A stretch of DNA of 64,000 bases from Ricordea florida (lineage: Eukaryota; Cnidaria; Anthozoa; Corallimorpharia; Ricordeidae), in the NCBI GenBank assembly GCA_949710005.1, contig OX453272.1, positions 11,050,202-11,114,201 of the forward strand, read 5' to 3'. Below the pieces are notes generated by a model that saw only the letters and a program-made list of their open reading frames with translations, did no database searches and had not been told where the DNA came from. Shown one piece after another: positions 30,788-43,111 of the stretch. The stretch's first letter is position 1. Every line of letters begins with the position of its first letter. A program made the translations under genes and the position numbers.

Positions 30788-33748
30788 ATGAATGTGGAGT
30801 CTGATGTCTCAACAAATTTGTTGGATCCTGTCTTCATTAATGAAAATAATCATACTTCTTCCCCAACGGCCACTTTTTCAAATATCTCTTATTCTTTACC
30901 GCTTGGACGAGGTTTTAAAATTGCCGGTTTAAATATCAATAGTCTTACAAAGCATATTGATGAACTTAGAATTCTTCTTGATGATTATTCTATAGATATT
31001 CTTTCACTTAACGAAACCAAACTTGATGAATCTATCAAAAGTTGTGAGCTACATATTCCAGGCTATGAACTTATTCGACGTGATAGAGATAGAAATGGCG
31101 GAGGTGTGTGCTTCTATCTAAAAACTTCGATTAATTTCGTGGTTCGTTCTGACTTGAATGTAGTTAACCTTGAAAATTTATGTCTAGAAATTCGTAAACC
31201 CAATTCAAAGCCATTTTTTGTAATCACTTGGTACAGACCTCCTTGTTCCTCGATAGAGTTATTTTCGTATTATGAATCATTTATCGGTAAATTAGATTCT
31301 CTTGGCTTTGAATATTACTTAGTAGGCGATTTTAACTGCAATTTGGCCTCTCCCTATTATGATACGAATACTCGTCGTTTATGTGAAATATCTGATTTAT
31401 ATGGGCTCCAACAACTTATCAGTGAACCGACCCGCATAACTGAATTCTCATCAACGTTAATTGACTTAATCTATACGAACTATGTTGACAGGGTAGTCTG
31501 TTCCGGTGTCTGTCATATTGGCATCAGTGATCATAGCCTTATTTATGTTTATCGTAAACTATCTCCTGATTTCCCATCAAAGGGGCATTCTACCATATCT
31601 TACAGAAATTTTCAAAACTTTAATCGTAGAAAATTTCGCAACGATATCTATCAACAAGACTGGAGCTGTAATTCTGATGATCCAAATATTTTGAGGGCTG
31701 ACTGGAAAGCAAAATTTCTGACCATCGTCAACATTCATGCTCCATTTAGAACTAAACGTATAAGATCACATAAGGCACCCTGGATCAACTCAGACTTGAA
31801 GATAGGTATGCGCGATCGTGACGCTGCCAAGAGAAAAGCTGTTAAGTCAAATGATCCATGCGATTGGGCAAAGTATAAAAAGCTGCGAAACTCAATAAAT
31901 AATAGGATCAAAACTGCTAAGGCATCTTATTTTTCGAAAGCTTTTATGCATTTTGAGGGCAACTCTAAGAAAACTTGGCAAACGATTAATGAACTTACAT
32001 CTCGGCGTAAAAGCAATGATACTGTGAAAGAACTAAAAGTAAATGACGTTATAATCAATAATTCTAGTGAAATTTCAGATACTTTTAATGACCATTTTTC
32101 AACAATCGGGCCCAGACTTGCCAATGAAATACCTCCAATAGGTCAAAATGATGATTCGAGCTACACTAACTTTATCACTTGTAACAACAAAACATTCCAT
32201 TTCTGTCCAACTAGCAGTAATATTGTTTTTTCTCATCTAAACAAATTATCTAGATCTAAAGCAACAGGTCTTGATAGCATTTCTGCTAGATTAATCCGTG
32301 AATGTGCTGATCTTATTTCGGTCTCTTTATCTGACCTCTTTAACAAGTCTTTGACTTCTGGTATATTTCCTGACGATTGGAAATGTGCTAGAGTTACTCC
32401 GCTGTTTAAGCAGGGTGAGCGATCTGATCTAAATAATTATCGACCAATTTCAGTCATTCCGGTAATTGCTAAGGTATTCGAGAGGCTCGTGTATGACCAG
32501 CTATATAGCTTTCTAACTAAAGAGGACGTAATTTCTAAGCAGCAGTCGGGCTTTCGCTCTTTGCATTCAACTGTTACTGCTCTATTAGAAGCTACCGATA
32601 GTTGGGCGCTTAATATTGATCGCGGAAATGTTAATGCCGTAGTTTTTCTCGATTTAAAAAAAGCGTTCGACACCGTTGATCATGAAATTCTGTTAACTAA
32701 AATGAACCTTTACGGAGTTCAAGGAATAGCTCTTGCCTGGTTCAACTCATATTTAACTAGCCGTACACAACGATGTCTTGTTAATGGTTCTCTTTCTGAA
32801 ACCTGTTCGCTAAAATGTGGGGTACCTCAAGGAACAATCCTAGGTCCCCTATTATTTCTTATTTACATTAACGACTTGCCCAACTGCTTATCATCATGTC
32901 AGTCTCGGATGTATGCTGATGACACCCATATCACATATGCGGGAGCGGATTTGAGCTCCATACAGTCTAATCTAAATCATGAACTAAGTAATTTAAACAA
33001 ATGGCTTACTTCTAACAAACTTACTTTAAACGCGACAAAAACTGAATTTATGTTGATTGGTTCTAGACAAAGATTGAATACCCTTCCAGATACACTTGAG
33101 CTCTCAATTAATAATGTTCCAATAAACCGTGTCTCCTCGGTCAAATCGCTCGGTGTGTTGATCGACGAAAACCTAACTTGGCAAACCCATATTGATAAAT
33201 TGTCTAAAAAGATTGCATCTGGGATTGGTGCCATAAAACGAGTTAGGCCTTTTGTTCCACCAGCTACACTGCTTTATATATACAGTGCTCTAATTCAACC
33301 TCATTTTGACTACTGCAATCTTGTCTGGGGTAATTCCGGTAAAACTTTGTCGGATAGGCTACAAAAGCTTCAGAACCGCGCTGCTCGCGTGTTAACTTTT
33401 TCTAGTTATGATACTGATGCCAAAGGTCTAATACGACAACTGGGTTGGAAAGATTTGTGTACCCAGCGTCAAATTCAGAAAGCCTTAATGGTATATAAAT
33501 CTTTAAATGGCTTGGTTCCTGAATACCTATCGTCCAAATTTCTAAAACGTAGTGGAATGCGCTATTCTTTAAGGGATTCCGAAAACAAACTGGTTGTACC
33601 TCATCCACGAACTAACTATATGAAAAACAGCTTTAGTTACAGTGGTGCAATTCTCTGGAACAGCCTACCCTGCAATCTCAGGATGATAAAATCATTTAAT
33701 CAATTTAAAAGTAAAGTTAGACACGGCATTCATGGAAAACAGGATTAG
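30788..33748 (+). CDS. LINE ORF2: apurinic-type endonuclease and reverse transcriptase, open over 986 codons
   Basis: Makes the nick and copies the LINE RNA into the genome. The endonuclease begins at about residue 40 ('FKIAGLNINSL') with the metal-binding 'LNETKLD', then 'LVGDFNCN' and 'GISDHSLIYVY'. The reverse transcriptase lies around residues 500-770: 'WKCARVTPLFKQG', 'NNYRPISVIPVI', 'FLDLKKAFDTVDH', 'GVPQGTILGPLLFLIYIND' and the catalytic 'YADDTHI'. The C-terminal region ends 'SFNQFKSKVRHGI', usual for CR1/L2-group proteins. All expected catalytic words are present and no stop interrupts, so the copy may have been recently active. Confidence 0.88.
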   Translation: MNVESDVSTNLLDPVFINENNHTSSPTATFSNISYSLPLGRGFKIAGLNINSLTKHIDELRILLDDYSIDILSLNETKLDESIKSCELHIPGYELIRRDRDRNGGGVCFYLKTSINFVVRSDLNVVNLENLCLEIRKPNSKPFFVITWYRPPCSSIELFSYYESFIGKLDSLGFEYYLVGDFNCNLASPYYDTNTRRLCEISDLYGLQQLISEPTRITEFSSTLIDLIYTNYVDRVVCSGVCHIGISDHSLIYVYRKLSPDFPSKGHSTISYRNFQNFNRRKFRNDIYQQDWSCNSDDPNILRADWKAKFLTIVNIHAPFRTKRIRSHKAPWINSDLKIGMRDRDAAKRKAVKSNDPCDWAKYKKLRNSINNRIKTAKASYFSKAFMHFEGNSKKTWQTINELTSRRKSNDTVKELKVNDVIINNSSEISDTFNDHFSTIGPRLANEIPPIGQNDDSSYTNFITCNNKTFHFCPTSSNIVFSHLNKLSRSKATGLDSISARLIRECADLISVSLSDLFNKSLTSGIFPDDWKCARVTPLFKQGERSDLNNYRPISVIPVIAKVFERLVYDQLYSFLTKEDVISKQQSGFRSLHSTVTALLEATDSWALNIDRGNVNAVVFLDLKKAFDTVDHEILLTKMNLYGVQGIALAWFNSYLTSRTQRCLVNGSLSETCSLKCGVPQGTILGPLLFLIYINDLPNCLSSCQSRMYADDTHITYAGADLSSIQSNLNHELSNLNKWLTSNKLTLNATKTEFMLIGSRQRLNTLPDTLELSINNVPINRVSSVKSLGVLIDENLTWQTHIDKLSKKIASGIGAIKRVRPFVPPATLLYIYSALIQPHFDYCNLVWGNSGKTLSDRLQKLQNRAARVLTFSSYDTDAKGLIRQLGWKDLCTQRQIQKALMVYKSLNGLVPEYLSSKFLKRSGMRYSLRDSENKLVVPHPRTNYMKNSFSYSGAILWNSLPCNLRMIKSFNQFKSKVRHGIHGKQD

Positions 33749-33910
33749 CTAAATATTTAATTAGGAATTTTTACTTCAAATTTTTATTAATTAGTATTTA
33801 CAATGGACTGTTTATTAATAGTTTATTAGTATTAATTTTTAAATATTAAATACTAGTATTACCTGATGATTTTTAACCGTGTATAAAGAAATGTTGAATA
33901 AAGAATAAAG

Positions 33911-34298
33911 GACGTTTCGAGCGTTAGCCCTTCGTCGGAGCGAACTGACGTCAATTTGTTTTTCACAATAACAAAACGCGAAAAAGGTCAAATGAAGACT
34001 TAAATTAAAAGAAAACGCAAGTAAACAGCAAGTAAGCAGCAAGTAAACTCGAAAAATGCTGAATTTTATTTAAATTGACGCAATCAGGGCGCAACTATTC
34101 TCGATAACTTTTCTCACCTTCTCATTGGCTTGTGACAACACGTAATACAATTTGATTGGGTAAAAATCTGACTGTTTGACAGCTCACTTATCACGCGAAA
34201 AAACCTTGCATAAATTAAATTTTTATGTGTCTGTACTCTTATTGATGATAAAAACTAGCCAATCAGCGCGCGAGAATTCGCTCAGTTATTGTAAAAAT
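33911..34298. other. Non-coding spacer with a 'cgaagggctaacgctcgaaa' motif
   Basis: On the minus strand near 33941-33911 the sequence reads 'cgacgaagggctaacgctcg' followed by 'aaacg'. It is close to the motif repeated in the palindrome at 59499-59727. No gene seen. Confidence 0.5.
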
Positions 34299-34832
34299 GC
34301 AAATTTGAATCAAAAACTTTAATTCTGAATCGCGTTGTGCCACAAGTTTTATTGCATAAATTGATAGAATACCTCTTTATCTTTAACCAAAACATCTTTT
34401 TAAGTCTAGGTTAGTTGCCACTTTTAAGAATTTTGTGAAATTTCTGAGGCATATTTTGGTGCCGTTTGCTTAATTACGAGAATGAAGATAACCTGTTTTT
34501 GTTGATTACAGAGAGATACGGCTAAATCGTATTGGAACAGTAAGAAGAAGCAATATACTTTCAAATGAGTGCAAATGGTCTAGGTTTTAACGGCCCGCAG
34601 TAGCTTTTAACGATCATTGAAAAACCTAAATAACAGCATCTAAAATTTGCATATTTTAGCCGGTAACGGTCATTCGGAGATGAAATGCTGATAATGGCAG
34701 TAAAATAAACTATTTCCTCATTCTAACTGTAATTTCGTTATAAGGATGGATAGTGGTATTGATGATATAAATATAAGACAAAAGTGTTCTCGAGTCTGAA
34801 ATCGAGTGGAACGCTTTTAGGGACATTGCCTC
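34299..34832. repeat. Right terminal inverted repeat of the TTAA element
   Basis: Mirror of 26911-27453, ending 'gggacattgcctc' before TTAA. Confidence 0.85.
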
Positions 34833-34836
34833 TTAA

Positions 34837-36027
34837 ATAACTCAATTCGATTCAAATCTCCCTTTGTGGGTTCCGCAGTGCTGAGCTCATTGTACACAGT
34901 AAGTCTTGTGATGGAAACTCTAAAGATGGCTTTCAATCTACGTTATTTGTTCATTCAGTGGACGGAATTGACTAACCTTGGAAAACGTTATGAGAATCGT
35001 TTCGTCCTCCTCTTTTCTGCTGGTTTCCGTACTTAACCTCGGATTTCTATGCCTTGTGCAGCTAAGGGTCACGTGCTTGGTTACCTCATAGCAACGCCGA
35101 ACTGGAGAGCAAGCTTTCCAGTCGGTGAACCCAAACACAAGGTCACGAGTAATGTCAAGAGCCCCGACTTCGAAGTATTTTCCAACCTCTTCGAAGCGTG
35201 ACCATTAGTCCGATCTTAAAGAATCGACAAGTTCTAGTTTCTATTGTAATATTGCGGTGGTATTTTGGACCAGAAGCAAGAGAAAAGACCGAAGCGAAAC
35301 TTGGCGAAACTTCCCGCTCGGTCGCCATTCAACATGGCAACCTCCGAAGGTATGTGCGAGAAAACCCGGCGTTTTCTTTTATTTTTATGACATACAAGAA
35401 CACAAAATGAGTAGAAATTATATCTTAAGGCTTCTGTAGGGAATCCGTAGAATTTACGGGCTTTTCATGGCCAAGTTATAGCTAATGTTCTCAAGAATTT
35501 TCATAGTCGGTAGTACAACTAGTGCTTGTTTACTCGAATTCTATACTCAATGAGTTCTTCAATCCTTGCAATAGAATCAACAAATGCATATCACGATTGA
35601 ACCTGAAAACTCTAGATTTTTGTAGAATGCCTTTTACACAAGAAAAAACAACTCCGTGACTTGAAAAGAATATTCTTTTCGCTGGAAAATGTGCTATCTT
35701 TTGTGTCGCTTGAATGTGTGAGAATCGATCTTTCGGTCCAATAGATTCTTTTTTCCTTCCGCAGCAGCTGAAGTGTTTGATTCTCAAGATATGTCAATCT
35801 AAACTGGATAAAATAAAAAACGCTTTTTGACTTTTTTCAACTGAAGGAAAAGGACATATCACGTCCGAATACGTCTTACAAACGTGTTTAGATAGAAAAG
35901 CGCGAGTTGCTTTAGTGCTAGTTCCGAATAACTTATCTATCACATCAGCTGTCAAAAAGTCTTTGAAAATCCCCCGAAGCTATTTTTATAATAACCCTAT
36001 ATTATTGTAAATATTATTTATCGTTGA
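34837..36027. other. No gene seen
   Basis: About 1.2 kb between the TTAA element and the THAP transposase. Short open frames only; none recognised. Confidence 0.5.
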
Positions 36028-37371
36028 ATGTTTGATTATAAAGCAGGAGAATGTGAAAAAACTGCATCTACAGGGAGAAAATCGAAGTCATCCTTCCATT
36101 GTTGTGTTCCTTGTTGCAATGGTGACTCACGGTACCACAACGAGTTGATTTTTCATCGGCTTCCTGGACGTGGATCTCATGGTGAGCAGCTGAAGAAAGA
36201 TTGGCTGGTTAAAATAAGAAGGGACGAAGGACCTTATTTTAGGGTATGCATTGCCAATATTCTAGGCTTAACCACTGACAAAAACAAGACTAGATATAAA
36301 CAACTTAAGATATTTTTGTCATCATTTTGTATGTTACAAGCAGTACCAGGGTGTGCTCAAGGCACTTCACAGCAGATGACTACCTACCAGCCACAGAAGC
36401 TGGACGACAGAGACTAAAAAGGGGAGCTGTGCCATCTCAATTTGACTGGACAAAAGGAACCAAAGCAAGGAGAAAGATCATACGACATGAAGACAAGTAA
36501 GTCATTAAATTTAATTAATGTTATTCACAGCCTGAAAAATATTGTTTGAAATCACCCTCTTGAAAATGTCAGAGCTTCATATACTTTCCCTGTCTTGTTT
36601 TTAATGGGAAAATTTAACATATTTTGTAAATGCTAATATTTTTTACATGTATCTCAGTTAAATTGTAATACTGTATGTTAATTATTACAGGGATACTCAG
36701 ACAGATGGAAGTGATGACAGTGATGAAGCAACAGAACACCTCCCAGAAGAAGATGACATCCGTTCTCTTAAGGACCAGCTGGAGGAGCTCAAACTGCAAC
36801 TTCATCACAGCAAACAGGAGACTGCAGCAGCACGCCAAGAGTTATTGACCGCTCAATTATGCCACCAGACTGAGATGGAACAGTTAAAAAAGGATACTGC
36901 TGAGCAGCTAGCATTAGGCAAATTTGGGCTGGAACGTTTTGGAACAGATAATGATTCGATTAGGTTTTACACAGGTTTCCCTTCATATGATAGTATTCGC
37001 TTTTTTTATACATTTATCAGGCCAAGTGCTGAACAAATGGTTTATTGCTATGCTTCTGGGCAGCGGGAGACTAGGCCCGGTGCCAGGAATATGTTGCTTA
37101 TTGATGAATTGTTTATGTTTTTGGTTCGCTTAAAATTAGGTTTATTTGAGCAGGATCTAGCACATAGATTCCAGGTCCACAGAACAACTGTCAGTAGAAA
37201 GCTTGTGTCATGGAGCAACTTTTTATATTTTCTCCTTGGAAGCCAGATCATATGGCCAACAAAAGAGGATGTTATGAAATTTATGCCAGATGGTTTCAAA
37301 AGGCTTTATCCTAGGACACGTGTTATTTTGGATTGCACTGAAATATTTGTACAAACCCCAACTTCCCTTCT

Positions 37372-37378
<7 letters not shown>
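36028..37378 (+). pseudogene. THAP-domain DDE transposase (ISL2EU/PIF-like), truncated
   Basis: The first exon (from 36028) encodes the start of a THAP zinc finger ('CCVPCCNGDSRYHNELIFHR', with the invariant Trp in 'KKDWLVKI'). The finger's last Cys-His pair ('VCSRHFTADDY') follows from about 36350, after an intron-like gap; the apparent splice sites leave the frame one base off. A third exon from 36691 (acceptor 'attacag') gives an acidic stretch, a coiled coil ('LKDQLEELKLQLHHSKQE'), a helix-turn-helix ('FQVHRTTVSRKLVSW') and the beginning of the DDE catalytic domain ('RVILDCTEIFVQTP', with the first Asp). Homology stops at about 37378, where foreign DNA begins. The rest of the catalytic domain was not found downstream, so the gene is dead. 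Confidence 0.75.
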
Positions 37379-37407
<29 letters not shown>

Positions 37408-37873
37408 ACAATCGACGTCAAATCGCATCCGATCGCACAATTTACGAAAAATCGCATAATTCAAAAAATAACGCACAAAGTTCATAAAATAAAGCATGAA
37501 TCAACAAGTTTCCTTGAAATTCCTGCAAAAATACGCCATTTTCAAGATGATTTACCTTGGAAAAAGGCTAACAAGACTCCTTCACCTTCGATTTCGTATT
37601 CATTCGTTATTTTGAATGTCAAGGACCTGGTACCAGTCTCATTCTTAAAGAGTCGCCTGTTGGTGTAAAACAAACACACCCCTTGTTCAGACTAGCCAAT
37701 CTGAATGGCTGTAATTTCCGGCCGTTTACCCGCACGGCGGACTACCCCCACGGGTGATTTTTGCCAAAAGGAAAAAACGGAATCGTCAGATTACACGCAC
37801 TTGCAGATAACCCGCACACAAAAACGAAAGAAAGTTATGCAAAATAGTTAGAGAACTCACAAAATTTGAAGCG
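37379..37873. other. Insertion junction without gene
   Basis: Starts with repeated 'cgca' and 'aatcgca' words ('gcgatttcgcacaatcg', 'aaaaatcgcataattc'), unlike the neighbouring exon. Probably the 5' side of the inserted LINE or other debris. Confidence 0.45.
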
Positions 37874-39990
37874 ATGGAGCGCTTTGAAAATTGCTCTGAG
37901 CTTTTCAGGCATTTTTTAATTGACATTGACGTCATCTGGAACTCATGGAAAAGCCTCTTCTCGGAAGCGGTAGATCGAAACATTCCCTCTAAGTCTATTT
38001 CCTCGAAACGCCACATTCCTTGGCTAAATTCAAGTCTGAGAAAATTAATTCATAAAAAGCGTCGACTATGGAAGAAAGCAAAGTCCTCTGGGGATACTAA
38101 TCATTGGTCTACATACAAAAGGTATTAACAACAAGGTCAAAGACAGCTTGCGTAAAGCTTATCACAGCTACGTTAACCAATTAACCGAATCTCTAAGTTC
38201 CAATCCTAAGAAGTTCTGGTCGTTTGTTAAGTCACGTACAGGTACATCTAGCGTGCCGAGCTGCATTGAATACAATGGAATCAAGGCTTATTGTCCTGCC
38301 GATAAAGCTGAAATCTTTAACAAGTTCTTTCATTCTGTGTTTGATAGACCAGTTGAGGAATTTTCACCACCGTCTAATATGTCTTCCAGCCATGTTATCA
38401 GTGACCTAATTTGTACTGAGGATGATGTTGCAAAAGTGTTGGCTGAGCTTGAAACTAACAAATCACACGGACCTGATAACATTCCTCCAAGAATATTGAA
38501 AGTGTGTGCGAAAGACCTTGCACCTTCTCTCGCCAAGTTATTTAACATCTCCTTGAGTTCTGGTATCTTGCCCAGTGAGTGGAAAGTGGCTAATGTCGTA
38601 CCGATACATAAGTCAGGGGATCGCGTCTTAGCAACAAATTATCGTCCCGTGTCATTAACAAGCATTGTTGTTAGGTCATTGGAACGCTTAATCCACAAAC
38701 ACATTATGGTCTTTCTCACTGACCAGAGCCGGTCTGTTATGCGACAACCAACATGGATTTAGGAAATATCGCTCTTGTCTCACGCAGTTGCTCCAATTAT
38801 TACATCATTGGTTTTCAACGTTGGACAAACGTGGAGCAGTTGATGTTATGTTTCTAGACTTTTCAATGGCATTCGACAAAGTTTCCCACCAACATCTCTT
38901 TTTAAAACTGAATACCTATGGAATTAAAGGCCAGTTACTTGGTTGGATTAGAAATTTATTAGTTGGAAGAAAGCAGAGAGTGGTCATCGAAGGTCATGCA
39001 TCTAATTGGCTAGAAGTTACATCGGGGGTGCCCCAAGGGAGTATTCTGGGCCCACTTTTATTCCTGATTTACATCAATGATATTCCTTCTAGTGTTTCCA
39101 GCTGTAACGTGGACTTGTTTGCGGACGATAGTGTTCTCCATCGGCAGTTATCGTCTATTGAGGACTGTCAACTCTTTCAGAATGATCTGATTTCAGTAGG
39201 GCAATGGTGCGGTGCTTCACAAATTCAACTCAATGAAAAGAAATGTCGTGTACTTCATGTTACAAGACAAAAACATCCTCTCAAACAAGACTATAGCTTG
39301 GATAGTAAGAAGTTAGAAGTTGTCAGTTATCACAAGCACCTTGGAGTCACTATCTCTGAAACGCTATCATGGGATTACCACATCAACTCCATCTGTGCCA
39401 AAGCGAGACGTGTAATGGGATTGATTCGAAGAGCATTTGGATTTAAGTCTCCAGCGGCGGTTGAAGTGGCTTTTAAAACCCTAGTTAGACCATTACTGGA
39501 ATACTGCTGTCTTGTATGGAATCCTTACCTGGTCAGTCATGTCAAATCAATTGAAGCAATCCAACGAAGAGCGACTAAACTAATATGTGGATATGACTTA
39601 TCTTATGAGCAAAGACTTGATAAACTTAAGTGGCCTACACTTGAACTAAGAAGAAAGTTCCTCTCTTTGGTGCAAGTGTATAAGATAATATTTGGACTTT
39701 GTGACATCGATGCTGCTAAGTTCTTTGACATAGTACGCGAATTTCGTACTAGATCCAATCACAAGTTTAAATTAAGACCTAAGTATGCCCGCACTAATTA
39801 CTTTAAGTTTTCCTTTTTTAACAGATATATAAACGACTGGAATTCGTTGCCGAGTGATGTCCTCGAGGCTCAATCATTAAGTTTATTTAAGAGGCTATCC
39901 ATGAGAAAACCATGCAGAAGGTGCTACAGTGCACATCACAGAATTGGCTCAAACTTTCCACATAGGCATAACTTGGTGAAGTATAGGTAG
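37874..39990 (+). pseudogene. Reverse transcriptase of a 5'-truncated LINE (Jockey/CR1-type), frameshifted
   Basis: Three frames together give the C-terminal two thirds of a LINE ORF2. 37874-38128 has the linker after the endonuclease ('WLNSSLRKLIHKKRRLWKK'). 38148-38762 has 'NKSHGPDNIPPRIL' and 'WKVANVVPIHKSGD'. 38788-39990 has 'FLDFSMAFDKVSHQ', 'SGVPQGSILGPLLFLIYIND' and the catalytic 'LFADDSVLH', then the usual C-terminal region. Breaks fall near 38128-38148 and 38762-38788. The endonuclease is missing. It differs from the intact LINE at 29-34 kb and represents another family. It appears to have inserted into the THAP transposase. Confidence 0.8.
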
Positions 39991-41081
39991 ATATGGTATT
40001 AGTTTTGTTCAAGCTTCTTTCTTTTCTTTTTTTCAGGGGGGGTACCCTTGAACAGCCAAATCTACACTGAAATATGTTCAAATTTTGTAATTTTTTGAAT
40101 GACATTATTTCTGACAAATTGTACAGCAATCCAGGTGAAACAAAATTCTCACAAACTGCTAAGTATACACTCTTAAACGATGACAACATAATCAGTGTGA
40201 CTCTTCTTTATTAAATTTTCCACAGCATTATTTAACATGACTTATGTTAATGACAAACATTATGCAAATTTCTTGAGTTTTCAAAAAAAAATAAAAAAGT
40301 TCTCGCAGAGCTTCAAGTAAAGTGAAATACTTGATGATTTACGCAGAGGTATTGTCTTTTGCTCTGGTATATAAAACTTCTGGGTATTGCAATAGTTTAA
40401 GAGAAATACCGAGGTTTTACTGGTCACCATTTGCTTACTGATCGTTTTACTGACTTACGATAATGCTACAATTCATGAGGATTGGTTACATTTCCCCAGT
40501 ACTTTTGAAAGAAATTGCAAGAAAAACTTCCTAATAGGAGATTCTAACCTGCTCTGTACATTGTTACATTTCCGATCCACGGGATTATATCTGCCATAAA
40601 ACCGTCCAAAAGTGCACATTCCATAACTTTCCATTGCCGTTCAGAAAGACTGAGTGGTGCGATAAAACACAGGCTGCGACTTATTTCTCAGATTTGGTGC
40701 CGTTGAAAAGGCCAATACTCTAATGCCATTTCGATATTTGAAATGACAACAGTTATCATTTTCTGGACATAAACATTACGACAGAACGGCCGCAACTCAT
40801 GACAACACAGTCAACCACAACTTTTTCTTCCGCCATATTGCATTATGCGCCTGCAATGAAAAACTGGCCTGCGGTAATAAAGTCCAAGTGTTCGGGAAGT
40901 GTTCTTTTGCTTGATGCTTTAGAAAATGGTTTGCGTTGATGCGATTTACAAATTTCGTATTTTTGCTTTGCTTTGTCTTTATTTTAAAGCATTATAAGGT
41001 AATATAATGAGCTATACGTTGTATACAAGGTATAAGAGCCAAGACATCTTCCAATATCACATAACGTAGAAAGAAATAGAT
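39991..41081. other. No gene seen
   Basis: About 1.1 kb of AT-rich DNA. I looked for the missing second half of the THAP transposase and did not find it. Confidence 0.5.
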
Positions 41082-41229
41082 CCCGGTTGTTCAAACGTTG
41101 GATAGCGCTATCCACCGGATAAAAATCTATCCCCTGGATAACGCAATTGGTTTCCCTAGTACTTATCCGTTGGATACTGATTTATCCGGTGGATAGTACT
41201 TACGTATATCAACATTTGAACAACCGGGG
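41082..41229. mobile_element. Palindromic MITE built from 'ggatagt/tatccgg' words
   Basis: Starts 'cccggttgttcaaacgttgg' and ends 'caacatttgaacaaccggg'. The inside repeats 'atccaccggat' and 'tccggtggatag' in both directions. About 148 bp. Confidence 0.8.
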
Positions 41230-43111
41230 CCTGAAAATTGGCTGCAGAGCCCCGTGTGCGGAGATGGGACAAATTTTTGGTTTACAACAAAGAGTTTTCA
41301 TTATGAAGTGGACCTAGAGAGCACGCGTTATAACGTGCATTGGTAACAGGTATCTCCCCTCTAGCTGCTAATCGGCTCTGCCCCATCTTTTTCTCAACGG
41401 TTTTTAAGCTCCTTCTATAAGTCCACAACGTGAAAAACTTTCTCTCGCATGGACTCTCGTTCTCCTCTCTCAACAAGGGCATCGAGCATATCTTCTTCCT
41501 CTATTACAGTCTTCTTGTTTAAAGAAAGCTTTCCACTCTTAGCGACCGATGAGAGACGTGAAAAGTATGACGTAACTTGTTGCGCGCTGAGCCAGTCTTT
41601 AGAAGAAAATAATTTGACACCATCTGGTCCACGAAGTGACTTCAAGTTTGAGGCAACAACGGCAGCGTCGCTCTTATTTCCTGTCTCTTCTCCAACAAGA
41701 AACAGTTTAAGGAGGTACTCTTTGACATGTTCTGAAAATCACCCGGTCTACTTGTTTTTCTTCAAGGCCCAGCCAGGCTCAGCAGTGGGGTACTCTCTGC
41801 ACTCTTCTTGGCTCAGTCCTTCAAGGTTGTTATTAAATGGAATATATGAAGGGCGTATGTTGGTGCATGCTTTAGCCCATTTACGCTTAATACTGTCATG
41901 CGTGGAATCCTTTTGGGTGCAAAAAATGTGCTTGCCAAAATCCTGATGGTTTTGCAACGCTGTTGTCGTTTTGAATAACTTGATGCAACCTGGTTGAGGG
42001 CAACTGAATTCACAAGGTCCACTTTTGTTTTCCGTCGTTTTGCTGTTTCTGTACAAGAAGCCAGTCGACACACGCGGGGATGTGAACGGCTCAATAACCT
42101 CCAATCGGGTACTTCCCTGGCTGGTTCCTCTCTTCATTAGCTTATCGTAACGAACGAACATTCCTTCTCTAACATTGAAGGCTTTCCACATCCTGATTCC
42201 GTCTGCGCAAAACTTGAAGTTTGAAAACATCAGAACTCCGTTCCAGTTGTGATTATGCAGATCCTGTGCGCTAGTGTCCACCTTTACAACTGATGTACGG
42301 CAACCTCCAACTCCGGAGTAAGAATCTATTGCTCTCTTCATATCTTTTGCTTTCTCGACATCATTTCCTGCATTGAAGTACTGAAGTATATGACTTTTCA
42401 GGAGAAATATGGCGATCGCATATATGTTTGCCACTGTTTGATTCACTGAAGTCGTATCGGCTTGTAGTGACACCTGTACGTTGACTAATACCAGGGATAC
42501 TTAGCAATAAAAGAGCACAGTGATAACATCCAGCGTTATCACTACGTGCAAACGCCTCGACAATCTCAGGTGACTTCCTCTTTATTTCCATAAGCGTGTT
42601 CTCATAAATAGAGGCAACAGCAAACCAGTTCTGGCAGCAGTGATCCAGCAGATGAACGTATGTCCTTACCTATACATATGAACATAAGAAATAATGTTAC
42701 ACAATCGGCTCCATGACTTAAATAAAGTACAACAAGAAAGCTCACTGAATACCTACTCTTCTGGTAATCCTATCTGTTGTCCACTTGTTTCATCCACTGA
42801 CTATAACTATGCCTCGTATCTTCCTGCACTTCATAGCTAAAGATTTCAAGAGATTATTTTCTCAATAGAATGTGGACCTACCTCCACTTTCAATACCTAA
42901 TTTATAGTTGCATTTAACATATTTTGCACAGGAAGTGAATGTGGATAACTCTACTGTTACTCAGGGAATAAGAAGAAAACTCAGCATTTCTTCTAATTAG
43001 GACACAAATTCGACTACTACAATATCTGAAACTGAAACAGTAATTTAAGGAATATACCGTCAAACCTCCTGTAAACGGTCGCTCACAAGAATCAACACAA
43101 CATAAACAAAC

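Larger units (their letters stand above)
28944..33910 (+). mobile_element. CR1/L2-group LINE, both ORFs open
   Basis: ORF1 at 29357 and ORF2 at 30788 are separated by 12 bases and uninterrupted, and a tail with 'gaataaagaataaagg' at about 33894-33909 looks like the short 3' repeats of CR1/L2-type elements. The 5' limit is uncertain; 28944-29356 may contain its 5' untranslated region. It sits inside the TTAA element, so it inserted later than that element. Confidence 0.75.
26911..34832. mobile_element. TTAA-flanked element with about 540-bp terminal inverted repeats (Kolobok- or piggyBac-like)
   Basis: The left arm 26911-27453 and right arm 34299-34832 are long reverse complements with few differences. 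Both ends read 'gaggcaatgtcc...' and are bordered on each side by TTAA (26907-26910 and 34833-34836), the target duplication used by piggyBac and Kolobok transposons. The inside has no DDE transposase; instead it holds a MITE and a complete CR1-like LINE. Without those it is about 2.6 kb, so it is a non-autonomous member. Superfamily assignment between Kolobok and piggyBac is open; the ends do not start with the CCC usual in piggyBac. Confidence 0.8.
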
